From assembly GCA_028688755.1 (NCBI GenBank), contig JAQTXN010000004.1, positions 1 to 44,588 of the forward strand: a stretch of DNA of 44,588 bases, written 5' to 3'. A program made the translations under genes and the position numbers. A model generated the notes under the pieces. The model had not been told where the DNA came from, did not search any database, and saw only the letters and a list, made by a program, of their open reading frames with translations. The stretch is from Methylococcales bacterium (GTDB lineage: Bacteria; Pseudomonadota; Gammaproteobacteria; Methylococcales; Methylomonadaceae). Positions 28,700-36,507 of the stretch are shown in pieces (position 1 is the first letter of the stretch; every line of letters begins with the position of its first letter).

Positions 28700-29317
28700 T
28701 TATTGTGAAAATAAGCGGCAATAATCTTGTGCAGAAAGCCGTGGATTTTCAGTTGCTAAACCACCAATAACGGCGAGCAAATCTGCACCAGCATTTAACA
28801 GTGATGCACCATTTTCGGGCAAAACTCCACCAATTGCTACAATTGGAACGGTTAGAATTTTTTTTGCAGCAGTTAATGTGCCGATTTGTGCGGGAGCGGC
28901 AAGTGGTTTTGAGGTCGAGCTGAAAAACCGTCCAAATGCAACGTAAGTTGCGCCCTCTTTTTCGGCTGCAACTGCCCGTTCTAACGAGTTGTAACACGAC
29001 ACGCCGATAATTGCCCTTTCACCTAAACGCGCCCGTGCTGGGGAAATGTTGCCATCGTCTTTGCCTAAATGCACACCATCTGCGCCAATTTTGTCGGCAA
29101 GTTCAACGTTATCGTTAATAATTAGCGGCACATTGTAAGTATGGCAAAGTGTTAACAACGCTGTCGCAATGGTTTCTTTATCATTCGCATTTTTATCTCG
29201 ATATTGCACCACTTTTGCCCCACCTTTCAACACAGCTTGCGTGAATTCTAAAATTTCCTCCGCTGTTTTTCCGTCAGGGGTAATCGCATAAAGTCCACTT
29301 TTTGGCATTGCTCGCAT
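28700..29317 (-). CDS. thiE: Thiamine phosphate synthase
   Basis: ThiE joins HMP-diphosphate and the thiazole phosphate to form thiamine phosphate. The 205-residue TIM barrel has QYRDKNAND, INDNVELADKIGADGVHLG, the phosphate-binding GVSCYNSLERA and the FGRFFSSTSKP loop, all intact. Its ATG follows the thiD stop directly (TAAATG), with GGAGA upstream. An alternative ATG lies three codons in. Confidence 0.96.
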   Translation of the reverse strand: MRAMPKSGLYAITPDGKTAEEILEFTQAVLKGGAKVVQYRDKNANDKETIATALLTLCHTYNVPLIINDNVELADKIGADGVHLGKDDGNISPARARLGERAIIGVSCYNSLERAVAAEKEGATYVAFGRFFSSTSKPLAAPAQIGTLTAAKKILTVPIVAIGGVLPENGASLLNAGADLLAVIGGLATENPRLSAQDYCRLFSQ

Positions 29318-30112
29318 TTAATCTCTCCAAAAAAAACGATTCGGATTTGACTGCCCTGCCCCCGTTTTATAAGCCTTTTGCAAACTGTGCCAAGTGTATT
29401 CTTGCGCGTTACTAATTGCTCGAATTGGTGGTACACCATGCGCCAATAATGCAGCAATACTTGCGGCAAGCGTGCAACCTGAGCCGTGATATGTCGAGGG
29501 TAATCTTGCCCAAGTAAAACTGTCTTTGTGATGGTGGTGAAAGAGTCGATTTTCAACACTTTCCGTTGCTTCATCCGCGCCTGTGATTAGCACATATTCT
29601 GAGCCAAAATGTTCTAAAAATTTCATTCCACAAGCATCAATATCATCTAAACCCGTTAATTGCCGTGCTTCGTTGCAATTAGGCGTTAAGACAGTCGTGA
29701 GCGGTAAAAGTAATTCTTTCATTGCAGAAATCAACGTATCATTTGCCAAAATTGTCCCGCCACCAGCGGCTAAAATGGGATCTAAAATGACAGGAATCAA
29801 CGGATATTTTCGAACGATGTCGTAAATGACTTGCGCGGTGTCCGCATGACCAATTAAGCCGATTTTAAACGCATGAACAGGCAAATCATGTAACAACATT
29901 TTGGCTTGTTGACGGATTTTGTCAGGGTTTTGCGGCATGATTTCTGCTACATTTTTCGTATCTTGCGCTGTTAAACAAGTAACAATACTGGCAGCGTGAC
30001 AATGATGACTGGTAATGGCTTCAATATCAGCCTGAATTCCTGCGCCACCGCAAGGATCATGACCAGAAAATGACACGACAACAGGGCGTAAAGGATTTTG
30101 TGTTGAAGTCAT
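29318..30112 (-). CDS. thiD: Hydroxymethylpyrimidine/phosphomethylpyrimidine kinase
   Basis: ThiD phosphorylates HMP and HMP-phosphate, supplying ThiE. This ribokinase-fold protein of 264 residues has SFSGHDPCGGAGIQADIEA, the TPNCNEARQLTG motif and YHGSGCTLAASIAALLA with the anion-hole/catalytic region. The ATG at 30112 is preferred over a TTG at 30130. It is first in the thiD-thiE-esterase-amgK run. The 63-bp gap to the divergent chemoreceptor gene is too short for a TPP riboswitch, so thiamine repression by that route is unlikely here. Confidence 0.95.
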   Translation of the reverse strand: MTSTQNPLRPVVVSFSGHDPCGGAGIQADIEAITSHHCHAASIVTCLTAQDTKNVAEIMPQNPDKIRQQAKMLLHDLPVHAFKIGLIGHADTAQVIYDIVRKYPLIPVILDPILAAGGGTILANDTLISAMKELLLPLTTVLTPNCNEARQLTGLDDIDACGMKFLEHFGSEYVLITGADEATESVENRLFHHHHKDSFTWARLPSTYHGSGCTLAASIAALLAHGVPPIRAISNAQEYTWHSLQKAYKTGAGQSNPNRFFWRD

Positions 30113-30175
30113 AAAGGTGTAATTGCTCAAAAATAAAAAAAACTGCTGAATTTTAACCCGTAAAGTGAATTAAAT

Positions 30176-32869
30176 ATGTCTTCGAACCAAGAATATGTTT
30201 TAACAGATACTGACTTAATCGTTTCTAAAACTGATTTAAAAGGCAAAATCACCTATGTCAATGATGATTTTATTCGTATTGGTGGATTTTCAAAACAAGA
30301 ACTGATTGGTGCATCGCATAGTATCGTACGTCATCCCGATATGCCTAGAGCGGCGTTTGCGGATATGTGGAAAACGTTGGAATCAGGAAATTCTTGGACA
30401 GGCATTGTTAAAAATCTCACGAGAGATGGTGGATTTTATTGGGTGCATGTTAACGCTTTGCCGATTTGGGAAAATAATAAAGTCGTCGGTTATGTTTCGG
30501 TGAGAAATAAACCGTCAGCGAGTGAAATTGCCACCGCTGCCACGCTTTATCGAAACATGAATACGGGTAAAAGCAAAGTGAAACTGGATGCGGGTGAAAT
30601 CATTCCGCCCAGTTTGACGTATGCAATTCGGCGCACGTTTAACAATATCACCATTAAGACCAAGCTAATTACGTTAGTTTGCGTGTCACTCATTTCACTT
30701 GGCGGTATTGGGGCTTATGGCTCTTATGGTTTAGGTGTGATTAAAACTGTCGTTGAAAAAAATATGCAAGAAGTTGAAACGCATGCAAAAAGTCTCAGCG
30801 CGGCACGTTCAACGCAATTGGCATTTAAAACACAAATCCAAGAATGGAAAAACATTTTGTTGCGCGGACAAGATGGTTCTCAATTTACCAAATACAGTAA
30901 GTCCTTTGATGATGAAGGCGATAAAGTGATTAAAAAACTACAGGAATTAAACCGTTTGATGGTAGACGTACCTGAAAAAGAGTTTGTTGCTTTGGTTGAT
31001 GTTGCCATTAAGTCGCACAATGACCTGATGGAAAAATATCACGCCGCGCTAAAAAATTATCAAGTAGATAATCCTGCAACCATTTTTACTGTCGATGCAT
31101 CAGTAAAGGGTTTTGACCGTCAATTTACTGACGAAATTGAAAAATTAGTGGAGTTTCATCGTGCTGAAATTGAAAAACACCTTACCGAAGGCAAAGATAT
31201 TTCTAAAAGCGTAGTGCAACAATTTCAAACTCAAGTTGCCATTTTCGGTTTTTTGGTTTCAGCAGCGTTGCTCGCATGGTCGATATTGACGTTACTTAGC
31301 GTGTTAAAACCGATTAAAAACGCCACGCAACTGATTAAAGATGCCACTGAAGGCAAAGAAATAAAAAGCAATGATTTTTCCAAAAATGAATTTGGCGAAA
31401 TGATGCGAGCAATTAAAGCGATGGCAATTTTGAATGATTTTGAAATGTCTGAGCAACGCATACTCGCCAACGAAATGACACGCATCAAAATGGCATTAGA
31501 TGAAGTGACAATGCCTGTAACGCTTTCAAATTCGCAACGTGAATTTGTTTACACCAACAAAGCGGGTGTCAAATTATGGAAGCAAATGGAAGCCGAAATT
31601 GCAAAGCGCATTCCTGATTATAAATTTGAAAAAATGTATAACACCTTGCTAAGTAGTTATTTAGAGAATGATGACGATAAAAAATGGTTTTCAGCACCAG
31701 AAAAAGAAATTCGTAGTCGAGTCATTAACTTGGGAGGAAGAACGCTTGAAGTCACGGTTGTCTCTATTTTTGATGAGCAAGATATGTATATTGGTCGTGC
31801 CACACAATGGGTGGATAAAACGACTGAATTAGCGTTAGAAAAACAAATTTCAACTATCGTTGCTCAAGCTACAACGGGTAATTTTCATGGTCGAATCGAA
31901 ACGCAAACCTCGCAAGCCTTCTTTAAACAACTCGCGCAAGGGTTGAATTTATTGCTTGAAACGTGTGAGAAAAGTTATGGCGACATGGCAAACATTTTTG
32001 ATGCGCTCGCACGCGGCGATTTGACGCAAACGATTACCAATGAATACAGCGGTGAATTTGAAAATATCAAAAATAACGCCAATACCACGGTTTATAAATT
32101 GACTGAAATTGTCGATCAAATCAAAGACATTACGCGTACCGTCAATGAAAGTTCAAAAGAAATTGCGGGCAGCAATACGGATTTGTCGCATCGCACCACA
32201 ACACAAGCCAGCGCGATTGAAGAAACCGCTGCAAGTATGCACGAACTCACAGCGATGGTGGAATCTAATACTGATAACGCAAATAAGGCTAATGACTTTG
32301 TGATTGGCGCGTCAATTCGCGCGACAAAAGGTGTGGAAGTGATTAGTCGTGTTGTTAGCACAATGGAAGACATCCACGAATCATCGCGCAAAGTTGTGGA
32401 TATTATTTCTGTGATTGATGGCATTTCGTTCCAAACCAACATTTTGGCATTAAACGCAGCGGTTGAAGCAGCGCGTGCAGGTGAACAAGGTCGTGGTTTT
32501 GCAGTGGTAGCAAGCGAAGTTCGCAGTTTAGCGCAACGCGCCGCTGCCGCGGCGGGTGAAATTAAAAATTTGATTAACGATTCGGTCGAAAAAATTGAAG
32601 ATGGCAGTAAATTGGTGGTTGATGCAGGTCACACAATGGAAGACATCGTCGGTTCAATTCACACCGTCACAAGCATGATTGGGCAAATCAGCGTGGCATC
32701 AAGCGAGCAAAGTTTGGGTATCAGTCAAGCGAATAAAGCGATTGTTGAAATGGAAGAAATGACACAACAAAACGCAACGCTCGTTGAACAATCTTCAGCA
32801 ACAGCGGATAACTTGAAAAACCAAGCCGCAGACCTTTCAAAAGCGGTTGATTATTTTAAGATTAGCTAA
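30176..32869 (+). CDS. Aer-like PAS methyl-accepting chemotaxis protein
   Basis: This 897-residue chemoreceptor has a cytoplasmic N-terminal PAS domain (about 10-120: TDLKGKITYVNDDFIRIGGFS ... HPDMPRAAFADMW), the type that binds FAD in Aer. Then come TM1 (about 163-185), a mostly helical periplasmic region (about 190-350), TM2 (about 355-378), a HAMP domain, a second PAS-like domain (about 435-555) and a further HAMP-like stretch. The signalling domain carries the conserved hairpin tip ([20 protein letters not shown]). A role in energy or oxygen taxis is likely. No CheR/CheB docking pentapeptide is seen at the C-terminus (YFKIS). murU follows after three bases. Confidence 0.93.
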   Translation: MSSNQEYVLTDTDLIVSKTDLKGKITYVNDDFIRIGGFSKQELIGASHSIVRHPDMPRAAFADMWKTLESGNSWTGIVKNLTRDGGFYWVHVNALPIWENNKVVGYVSVRNKPSASEIATAATLYRNMNTGKSKVKLDAGEIIPPSLTYAIRRTFNNITIKTKLITLVCVSLISLGGIGAYGSYGLGVIKTVVEKNMQEVETHAKSLSAARSTQLAFKTQIQEWKNILLRGQDGSQFTKYSKSFDDEGDKVIKKLQELNRLMVDVPEKEFVALVDVAIKSHNDLMEKYHAALKNYQVDNPATIFTVDASVKGFDRQFTDEIEKLVEFHRAEIEKHLTEGKDISKSVVQQFQTQVAIFGFLVSAALLAWSILTLLSVLKPIKNATQLIKDATEGKEIKSNDFSKNEFGEMMRAIKAMAILNDFEMSEQRILANEMTRIKMALDEVTMPVTLSNSQREFVYTNKAGVKLWKQMEAEIAKRIPDYKFEKMYNTLLSSYLENDDDKKWFSAPEKEIRSRVINLGGRTLEVTVVSIFDEQDMYIGRATQWVDKTTELALEKQISTIVAQATTGNFHGRIETQTSQAFFKQLAQGLNLLLETCEKSYGDMANIFDALARGDLTQTITNEYSGEFENIKNNANTTVYKLTEIVDQIKDITRTVNESSKEIAGSNTDLSHRTTTQASAIEETAASMHELTAMVESNTDNANKANDFVIGASIRATKGVEVISRVVSTMEDIHESSRKVVDIISVIDGISFQTNILALNAAVEAARAGEQGRGFAVVASEVRSLAQRAAAAAGEIKNLINDSVEKIEDGSKLVVDAGHTMEDIVGSIHTVTSMIGQISVASSEQSLGISQANKAIVEMEEMTQQNATLVEQSSATADNLKNQAADLSKAVDYFKIS

Positions 32870-32872
32870 TTT

Positions 32873-33538
32873 ATGCAGGTCATGATTTTAGCGGCAGGAC
32901 GCGGCGAAAGAATGCGTCCATTGACGGATTCCACGCCAAAACCGTTGTTAAAAGCGGCAGGAAAATCGCTGATTGTGCATACGATTGAGCAGTTAGTTTG
33001 CGCGGGATTGACCGATTTGGTCATCAATCATGCGTATTTAGGTGAGCAAATCGAAATGGCTTTGGGGGATGGCAGCCAATTTGGCGCGACTATTCGCTAT
33101 TCGCCTGAAGGTAAAAATGGCTTAGAAACCGCAGGCGGTATTATTCATGCGCTGCCAATGATGAAAGATGCGCCGTTTTTAGTTGTGAACGGCGATATTG
33201 CGACCGATTTCCCTTTTGCAACGCTTAAAAATCAGCCTGTTGATTTCGCGCATTTAGTGCTTGTCCCGAATCCAGCGCATCATGAAAAAGGCGATTTTCA
33301 CATTGATTCACAGCAATATCTTTCCATGACGGGAACGCAGCGTTTCACGTTCAGCGGCATTGGGTTGTATTCGCCTGAATTTTTCAAAACTGCGCCGAAA
33401 AATAGCACTAAACTTGCTCCTTTGTTGCGCGACGCGATGCGAGAAAATCGAATCACTGGAGAATTGTTTGAGGGTTTTTGGATGGACATCGGAACGCCCG
33501 AAAGGTTGCAATCTTTCGAGGCGTTTTTGAGAAATTAA
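32873..33538 (+). CDS. murU: N-acetylmuramate alpha-1-phosphate uridylyltransferase (MurU-like)
   Basis: This 221-residue nucleotidyltransferase begins MQVMILAAGRGERMRPLTDS, followed by TPKPLLKAAGKSLI, the sugar-nucleotide pyrophosphorylase signature. NGDIATD holds the metal-binding Asp, and FWMDIGTPERLQSFE closes the domain. The short length and sequence style fit MurU, which makes UDP-MurNAc from MurNAc-1-P and so bypasses MurA. AmgK, its usual partner, lies 5 kb away. It starts three bases after a chemoreceptor gene, an odd transcriptional partner. A hexose-1-phosphate nucleotidyltransferase of other specificity is the main alternative. Confidence 0.87.
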   Translation: MQVMILAAGRGERMRPLTDSTPKPLLKAAGKSLIVHTIEQLVCAGLTDLVINHAYLGEQIEMALGDGSQFGATIRYSPEGKNGLETAGGIIHALPMMKDAPFLVVNGDIATDFPFATLKNQPVDFAHLVLVPNPAHHEKGDFHIDSQQYLSMTGTQRFTFSGIGLYSPEFFKTAPKNSTKLAPLLRDAMRENRITGELFEGFWMDIGTPERLQSFEAFLRN

Positions 33539-33545
33539 GCCTATT

Positions 33546-34508
33546 TTATGCAGCAAAATTTTTCATCAAATTGAGTTGCTTCTCAAAGTATTCCGTTGAC
33601 TCGCCAATACTTTTGTTGAAATCAATCTGCTTTTGAACTAACTCAATGTAGTTGACTTTTGTGTTTTGAAAAGTCTCTAGCTGTTGTTGAGTGAAGTCTT
33701 TTGTTGGATCCCATCCTTTTGGCAAGACAAGAGGTGGAAGCTCAGGATAACGACCTGATTTAGTCAGTTCACCAAATTCATTTGGTGTCATGTTGGTGAA
33801 ATCAGGCTTAACGCGATTGAAAAAATCAGCGCGTTCTTGTTGAAGAAATGCTAACGATTTTTGTAATGCTGAAAACTTAATCGTTTCTGCATGATTGTTA
33901 CTACTTTGTTCTGCGATTAGTTTGTTGATGTAATTTTCATCCACTTCACCAGAAAGCGAACCTGTTTCGCGGTCAATTGCAATGTGTGCCGCTAATTCAT
34001 TAACTGCTTTTAACTCTGTTACAGTTTTAGGCGTTGCGGCATCAACTAATTTTTTATCGTGTGCCGTCAGTACGTCATTGATAACAAAACTTTTTGGTGT
34101 TGCTTTTAAATTACCGTGAAATAGAGCTAGACGTTGTTCGTTAATAGCTCTTAATTCACGCAGTAATTCTGGCGGATATAATTCTGGACGTTTCAAATAA
34201 TCTCTTTCTGCAAGAGCGACTTCTTCTGGAATTAAATCAAAATCACTAACATCGCCATCGTAATACGTCACGGTCACGTTCGGGGCATTTTCAAGTTTTT
34301 TTAATTTTTGTTCTGGCGTTGTTCCACCGTCATAACCTAAATTCATTGACATCCCATTTTTATAAAGTTTTGCCACGATATTACCTTCTTTATCGCGGAC
34401 AACGGCTTCGAGTTTTTGAGACGTTAGGTATTTTTTTTGACCTGCGGGCGACATGTGTTCAGCCATGAGTTTTTCACCTTCAGCTTCTCTAATTTTCCCT
34501 TCTTTCAA
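33546..34508 (-). CDS. Hypothetical protein, in frame with the upstream hypothetical gene
   Basis: I do not recognise this family. The 320 codons give a charged, mostly helical soluble protein without signal peptide, membrane segment or Cys. It includes VVRDKEGNIVAKLYKNGMS, TVTYYDGDVSDFDLIPEE, and a Pro-rich patch (YPELPPLVLPKGWDP) near residue 260. The reading frame is the same as that of the gene at 34521-34883 and is cut from it only by the TAA at 34521-34523. Starts are weak: TTG at 34508, or ATG at 34466 with AAGGTG upstream. It may therefore be the second part of one 445-codon gene, broken or read through, or a genuinely separate cistron. Confidence 0.6.
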   Translation of the reverse strand: MKEGKIREAEGEKLMAEHMSPAGQKKYLTSQKLEAVVRDKEGNIVAKLYKNGMSMNLGYDGGTTPEQKLKKLENAPNVTVTYYDGDVSDFDLIPEEVALAERDYLKRPELYPPELLRELRAINEQRLALFHGNLKATPKSFVINDVLTAHDKKLVDAATPKTVTELKAVNELAAHIAIDRETGSLSGEVDENYINKLIAEQSSNNHAETIKFSALQKSLAFLQQERADFFNRVKPDFTNMTPNEFGELTKSGRYPELPPLVLPKGWDPTKDFTQQQLETFQNTKVNYIELVQKQIDFNKSIGESTEYFEKQLNLMKNFAA

Positions 34509-34520
34509 AGCGCGTGAACC

Positions 34521-34883
34521 TTAGACTAAATCTTTGAGATACGTTTCACCTTCTTTGGGGCTGTAATCAACAGGAACGTGAAGTTTAAATTCGTTTAAAA
34601 TTTTTTCGGCTTCTGCTTTGGAAACACCGAGTTCATTTTGTATTTCTTGTGTTGTAACAGGGCGTTGTTCTTTCATTTTGATTACTTCAAAGTGAAGTTT
34701 TTTGCCATCCCCAATAATGAACGAACCATCAGCGGCAAATTTAATTTCGCCAGAACTTGGCGGTAATGTTTGAGTTGAATTATTAAGCGCAAATTGGAAA
34801 TCAGCACCTGATTTTGTTGGATTTTGCACAACTTGTTTTTGGATTGATGCGGTTGCGTTGTTATTTGTCACACTGTTTAACAT
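34521..34883 (-). CDS. Hypothetical protein (possible N-terminal part of a split gene)
   Basis: These 120 residues begin MLNSVTNNNATASIQKQ, with a low-complexity Asn/Gln/Ser/Thr N-terminus, then a beta-rich core (GEIKFAADGSFIIGDGKKLHFEVIKM) and a helical motif (TTQEIQNELGVSKAEAEKIL) that resembles a small helix-turn-helix or UBA-like bundle. The family is unknown. The ATG at 34883 has GGAG ten bases upstream. It ends in a TAA, after which the same frame continues open for 324 more codons. The disordered N-terminus without a signal peptide would also suit an exported effector-like protein, but nothing else supports that. Confidence 0.65.
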   Translation of the reverse strand: MLNSVTNNNATASIQKQVVQNPTKSGADFQFALNNSTQTLPPSSGEIKFAADGSFIIGDGKKLHFEVIKMKEQRPVTTQEIQNELGVSKAEAEKILNEFKLHVPVDYSPKEGETYLKDLV

Positions 34884-34973
34884 AAAAAATCTCCGTTGAA
34901 TTTTAGTTGTCGAACTGACAAAGCTGTTATCGGCAACAAAGCAAAATTCACGATGCGTCAAATCGTCACATAC

Positions 34974-35003
34974 AAAAAAGCCCGTTTTGAAACGGGCTTT
35001 TTA
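34974..35003 (-). terminator. Bidirectional Rho-independent terminator after the flippase gene
   Basis: The arms AAAAAGCCCGTTT and AAACGGGCTTTTT are near-perfect complements with a 3-4 base loop and A/T tracts on both sides. It lies just after the flippase stop on the minus strand, upstream of the promoter region of the gene at 34883. Confidence 0.9.
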
Positions 35004-35005
35004 TG

Positions 35006-36451
35006 TCAAATTTTCAATCTACGTCGTTCAAAAAAGAATGTGATGAGCAAATACAAACTCATCAACTCCGTTGCTAAAAAGCCTGTTTGCCATTGCAAAA
35101 GCGGTTGCAATTGGTCATTTGCCAAATACAAACTCACGCCTAAAATCAAATAACCCAACACACTTTTGACATCGTAATCGACACGATAAAACTTTTGCCC
35201 TAAAAGATACGACAAGGCAGCCATCGCAAAATAACAAACTAGCGTGGCATACGCACTGCCTGTGTAACCGAATTTTGGGATCCAAACAAAATTTAATGCG
35301 ACCGTTAAACCTGCGCCAAAAAGTGAAACCATTGCGCCCATCATTGTTCTATCGCTGAGTTTGTACCAAATCGATAAATTCACATACAACCCTAAAAATA
35401 AATTTGCTAGCAACAAAATCGGGACAACGTGCAAACCAGCACGAAATTCTTCGCCAATAAAGTATTTGAAAAAATCTAAATACAGCGTCACCAATAAAAA
35501 AATGAACACGCAAAAAATGCTGAAATAATGCAACACTCGCGCATAAACCTGTTTGGCATCGCTATTTTTGGCATAAGAAAAAAAGAACGGTTCAGCGGCG
35601 TAGCGAAACGCTTGAATAAACAGTGTCATTAAAATCGATAATTTGTAACACGCGCTGTAAATGCCCAGTTGCGCTAAATTCGTAGCGTTATCGAAGGGTA
35701 GCAAGTATTTGAGCAACGCCCGATCAAGCATTTCGTTAATAATGCCTGCGAAAGCAATCACCACCATTGGCAAGCTGTAACGCGCCATTTTCTTGAAAAG
35801 TTGCCAATCAAATCCAACGTGAAAACCAAAAAGTTGCGGTGATAAAAATAAAAACTTCGCGCCACTTGCGAGTAAATTCGCTAAGAAAATATAACCCACG
35901 CCCACATCAGGCGAATAAACGTAAGTAATCCATGCAACATTTTGGGCTTGTAGTTTTGGACACCAGACAATAAAAAATAAACTTAGCGCGACTGTGAGCA
36001 GAATTTCAAAAATTTTAATGCTTGCAAAACGTAATGCCCTGTTTTCAGCACGAAGTCGTGCAAAGGGCAACGCAGCAATAGCATCAAACGTTAGAATTAG
36101 TGCGAAATACAACACATATTCATGATGATTCGCATAATTTAACGCATCTGAAATAGTGGAATTTAACGTTGTAATCAACGCAAAAATACTCAAATTGAGT
36201 AACACCACAAAACTCAACGCCGTGGCATAAGCGTTCTGATTATCGGAGCGAAAACGAAAATAGCCCGTTTCAAAACCAAGCAGTAAAAATACCGATAAAA
36301 AACCTGAATACGCATAAAATTCAGACACAACGCCGTACTGCGTTGCGGTGAAATAATAGGTATAAAGCGGAACGAGTAGGTAATTTAAGAAACGTCCAAA
36401 AATACTACTTAAGCCATAAATGGCGGTTTGTGAGGCGAGTTTTTTAAGCAT
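35006..36451 (-). CDS. Wzx-type oligosaccharide flippase (MOP superfamily)
   Basis: This 481-residue membrane protein has 12-14 predicted hydrophobic helices. The N-terminus (LASQTAIYGLSSIFGRFLNYLLVPLYTYYFTATQYGVVSEFYAYSG) is typical of polysaccharide-biosynthesis flippases in the MATE/MOP superfamily. It would move lipid-linked sugars across the inner membrane for O-antigen, capsule or exopolysaccharide. No glycosyltransferase or polymerase gene lies beside it, so the substrate is unknown and it may be an orphan. Confidence 0.9.
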   Translation of the reverse strand: MLKKLASQTAIYGLSSIFGRFLNYLLVPLYTYYFTATQYGVVSEFYAYSGFLSVFLLLGFETGYFRFRSDNQNAYATALSFVVLLNLSIFALITTLNSTISDALNYANHHEYVLYFALILTFDAIAALPFARLRAENRALRFASIKIFEILLTVALSLFFIVWCPKLQAQNVAWITYVYSPDVGVGYIFLANLLASGAKFLFLSPQLFGFHVGFDWQLFKKMARYSLPMVVIAFAGIINEMLDRALLKYLLPFDNATNLAQLGIYSACYKLSILMTLFIQAFRYAAEPFFFSYAKNSDAKQVYARVLHYFSIFCVFIFLLVTLYLDFFKYFIGEEFRAGLHVVPILLLANLFLGLYVNLSIWYKLSDRTMMGAMVSLFGAGLTVALNFVWIPKFGYTGSAYATLVCYFAMAALSYLLGQKFYRVDYDVKSVLGYLILGVSLYLANDQLQPLLQWQTGFLATELMSLYLLITFFFERRRLKI

Positions 36452-36464
36452 TAAAAGAAAATGA

Positions 36465-36501
36465 AAAATGGCGGTTTAGCTGCATTCTAAACTGCCATTT
36501 T
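36465..36501 (-). terminator. Terminator hairpin after the polytopic chemoreceptor gene
   Basis: Two 14-base arms (AAAATGGCGGTTTA and TAAACTGCCATTTT) pair with a single G-U wobble around a 9-base loop. On the minus strand the hairpin starts six bases after the stop at 36508 and ends in a T-rich stretch. Confidence 0.82.
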
Positions 36502-36507
36502 CAAAAA

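Noticed and set aside
30113..30175. TPP riboswitch in front of thiD
   Set aside because: The gap to the divergent gene is only 63 bp and contains no THI-box-like sequence.
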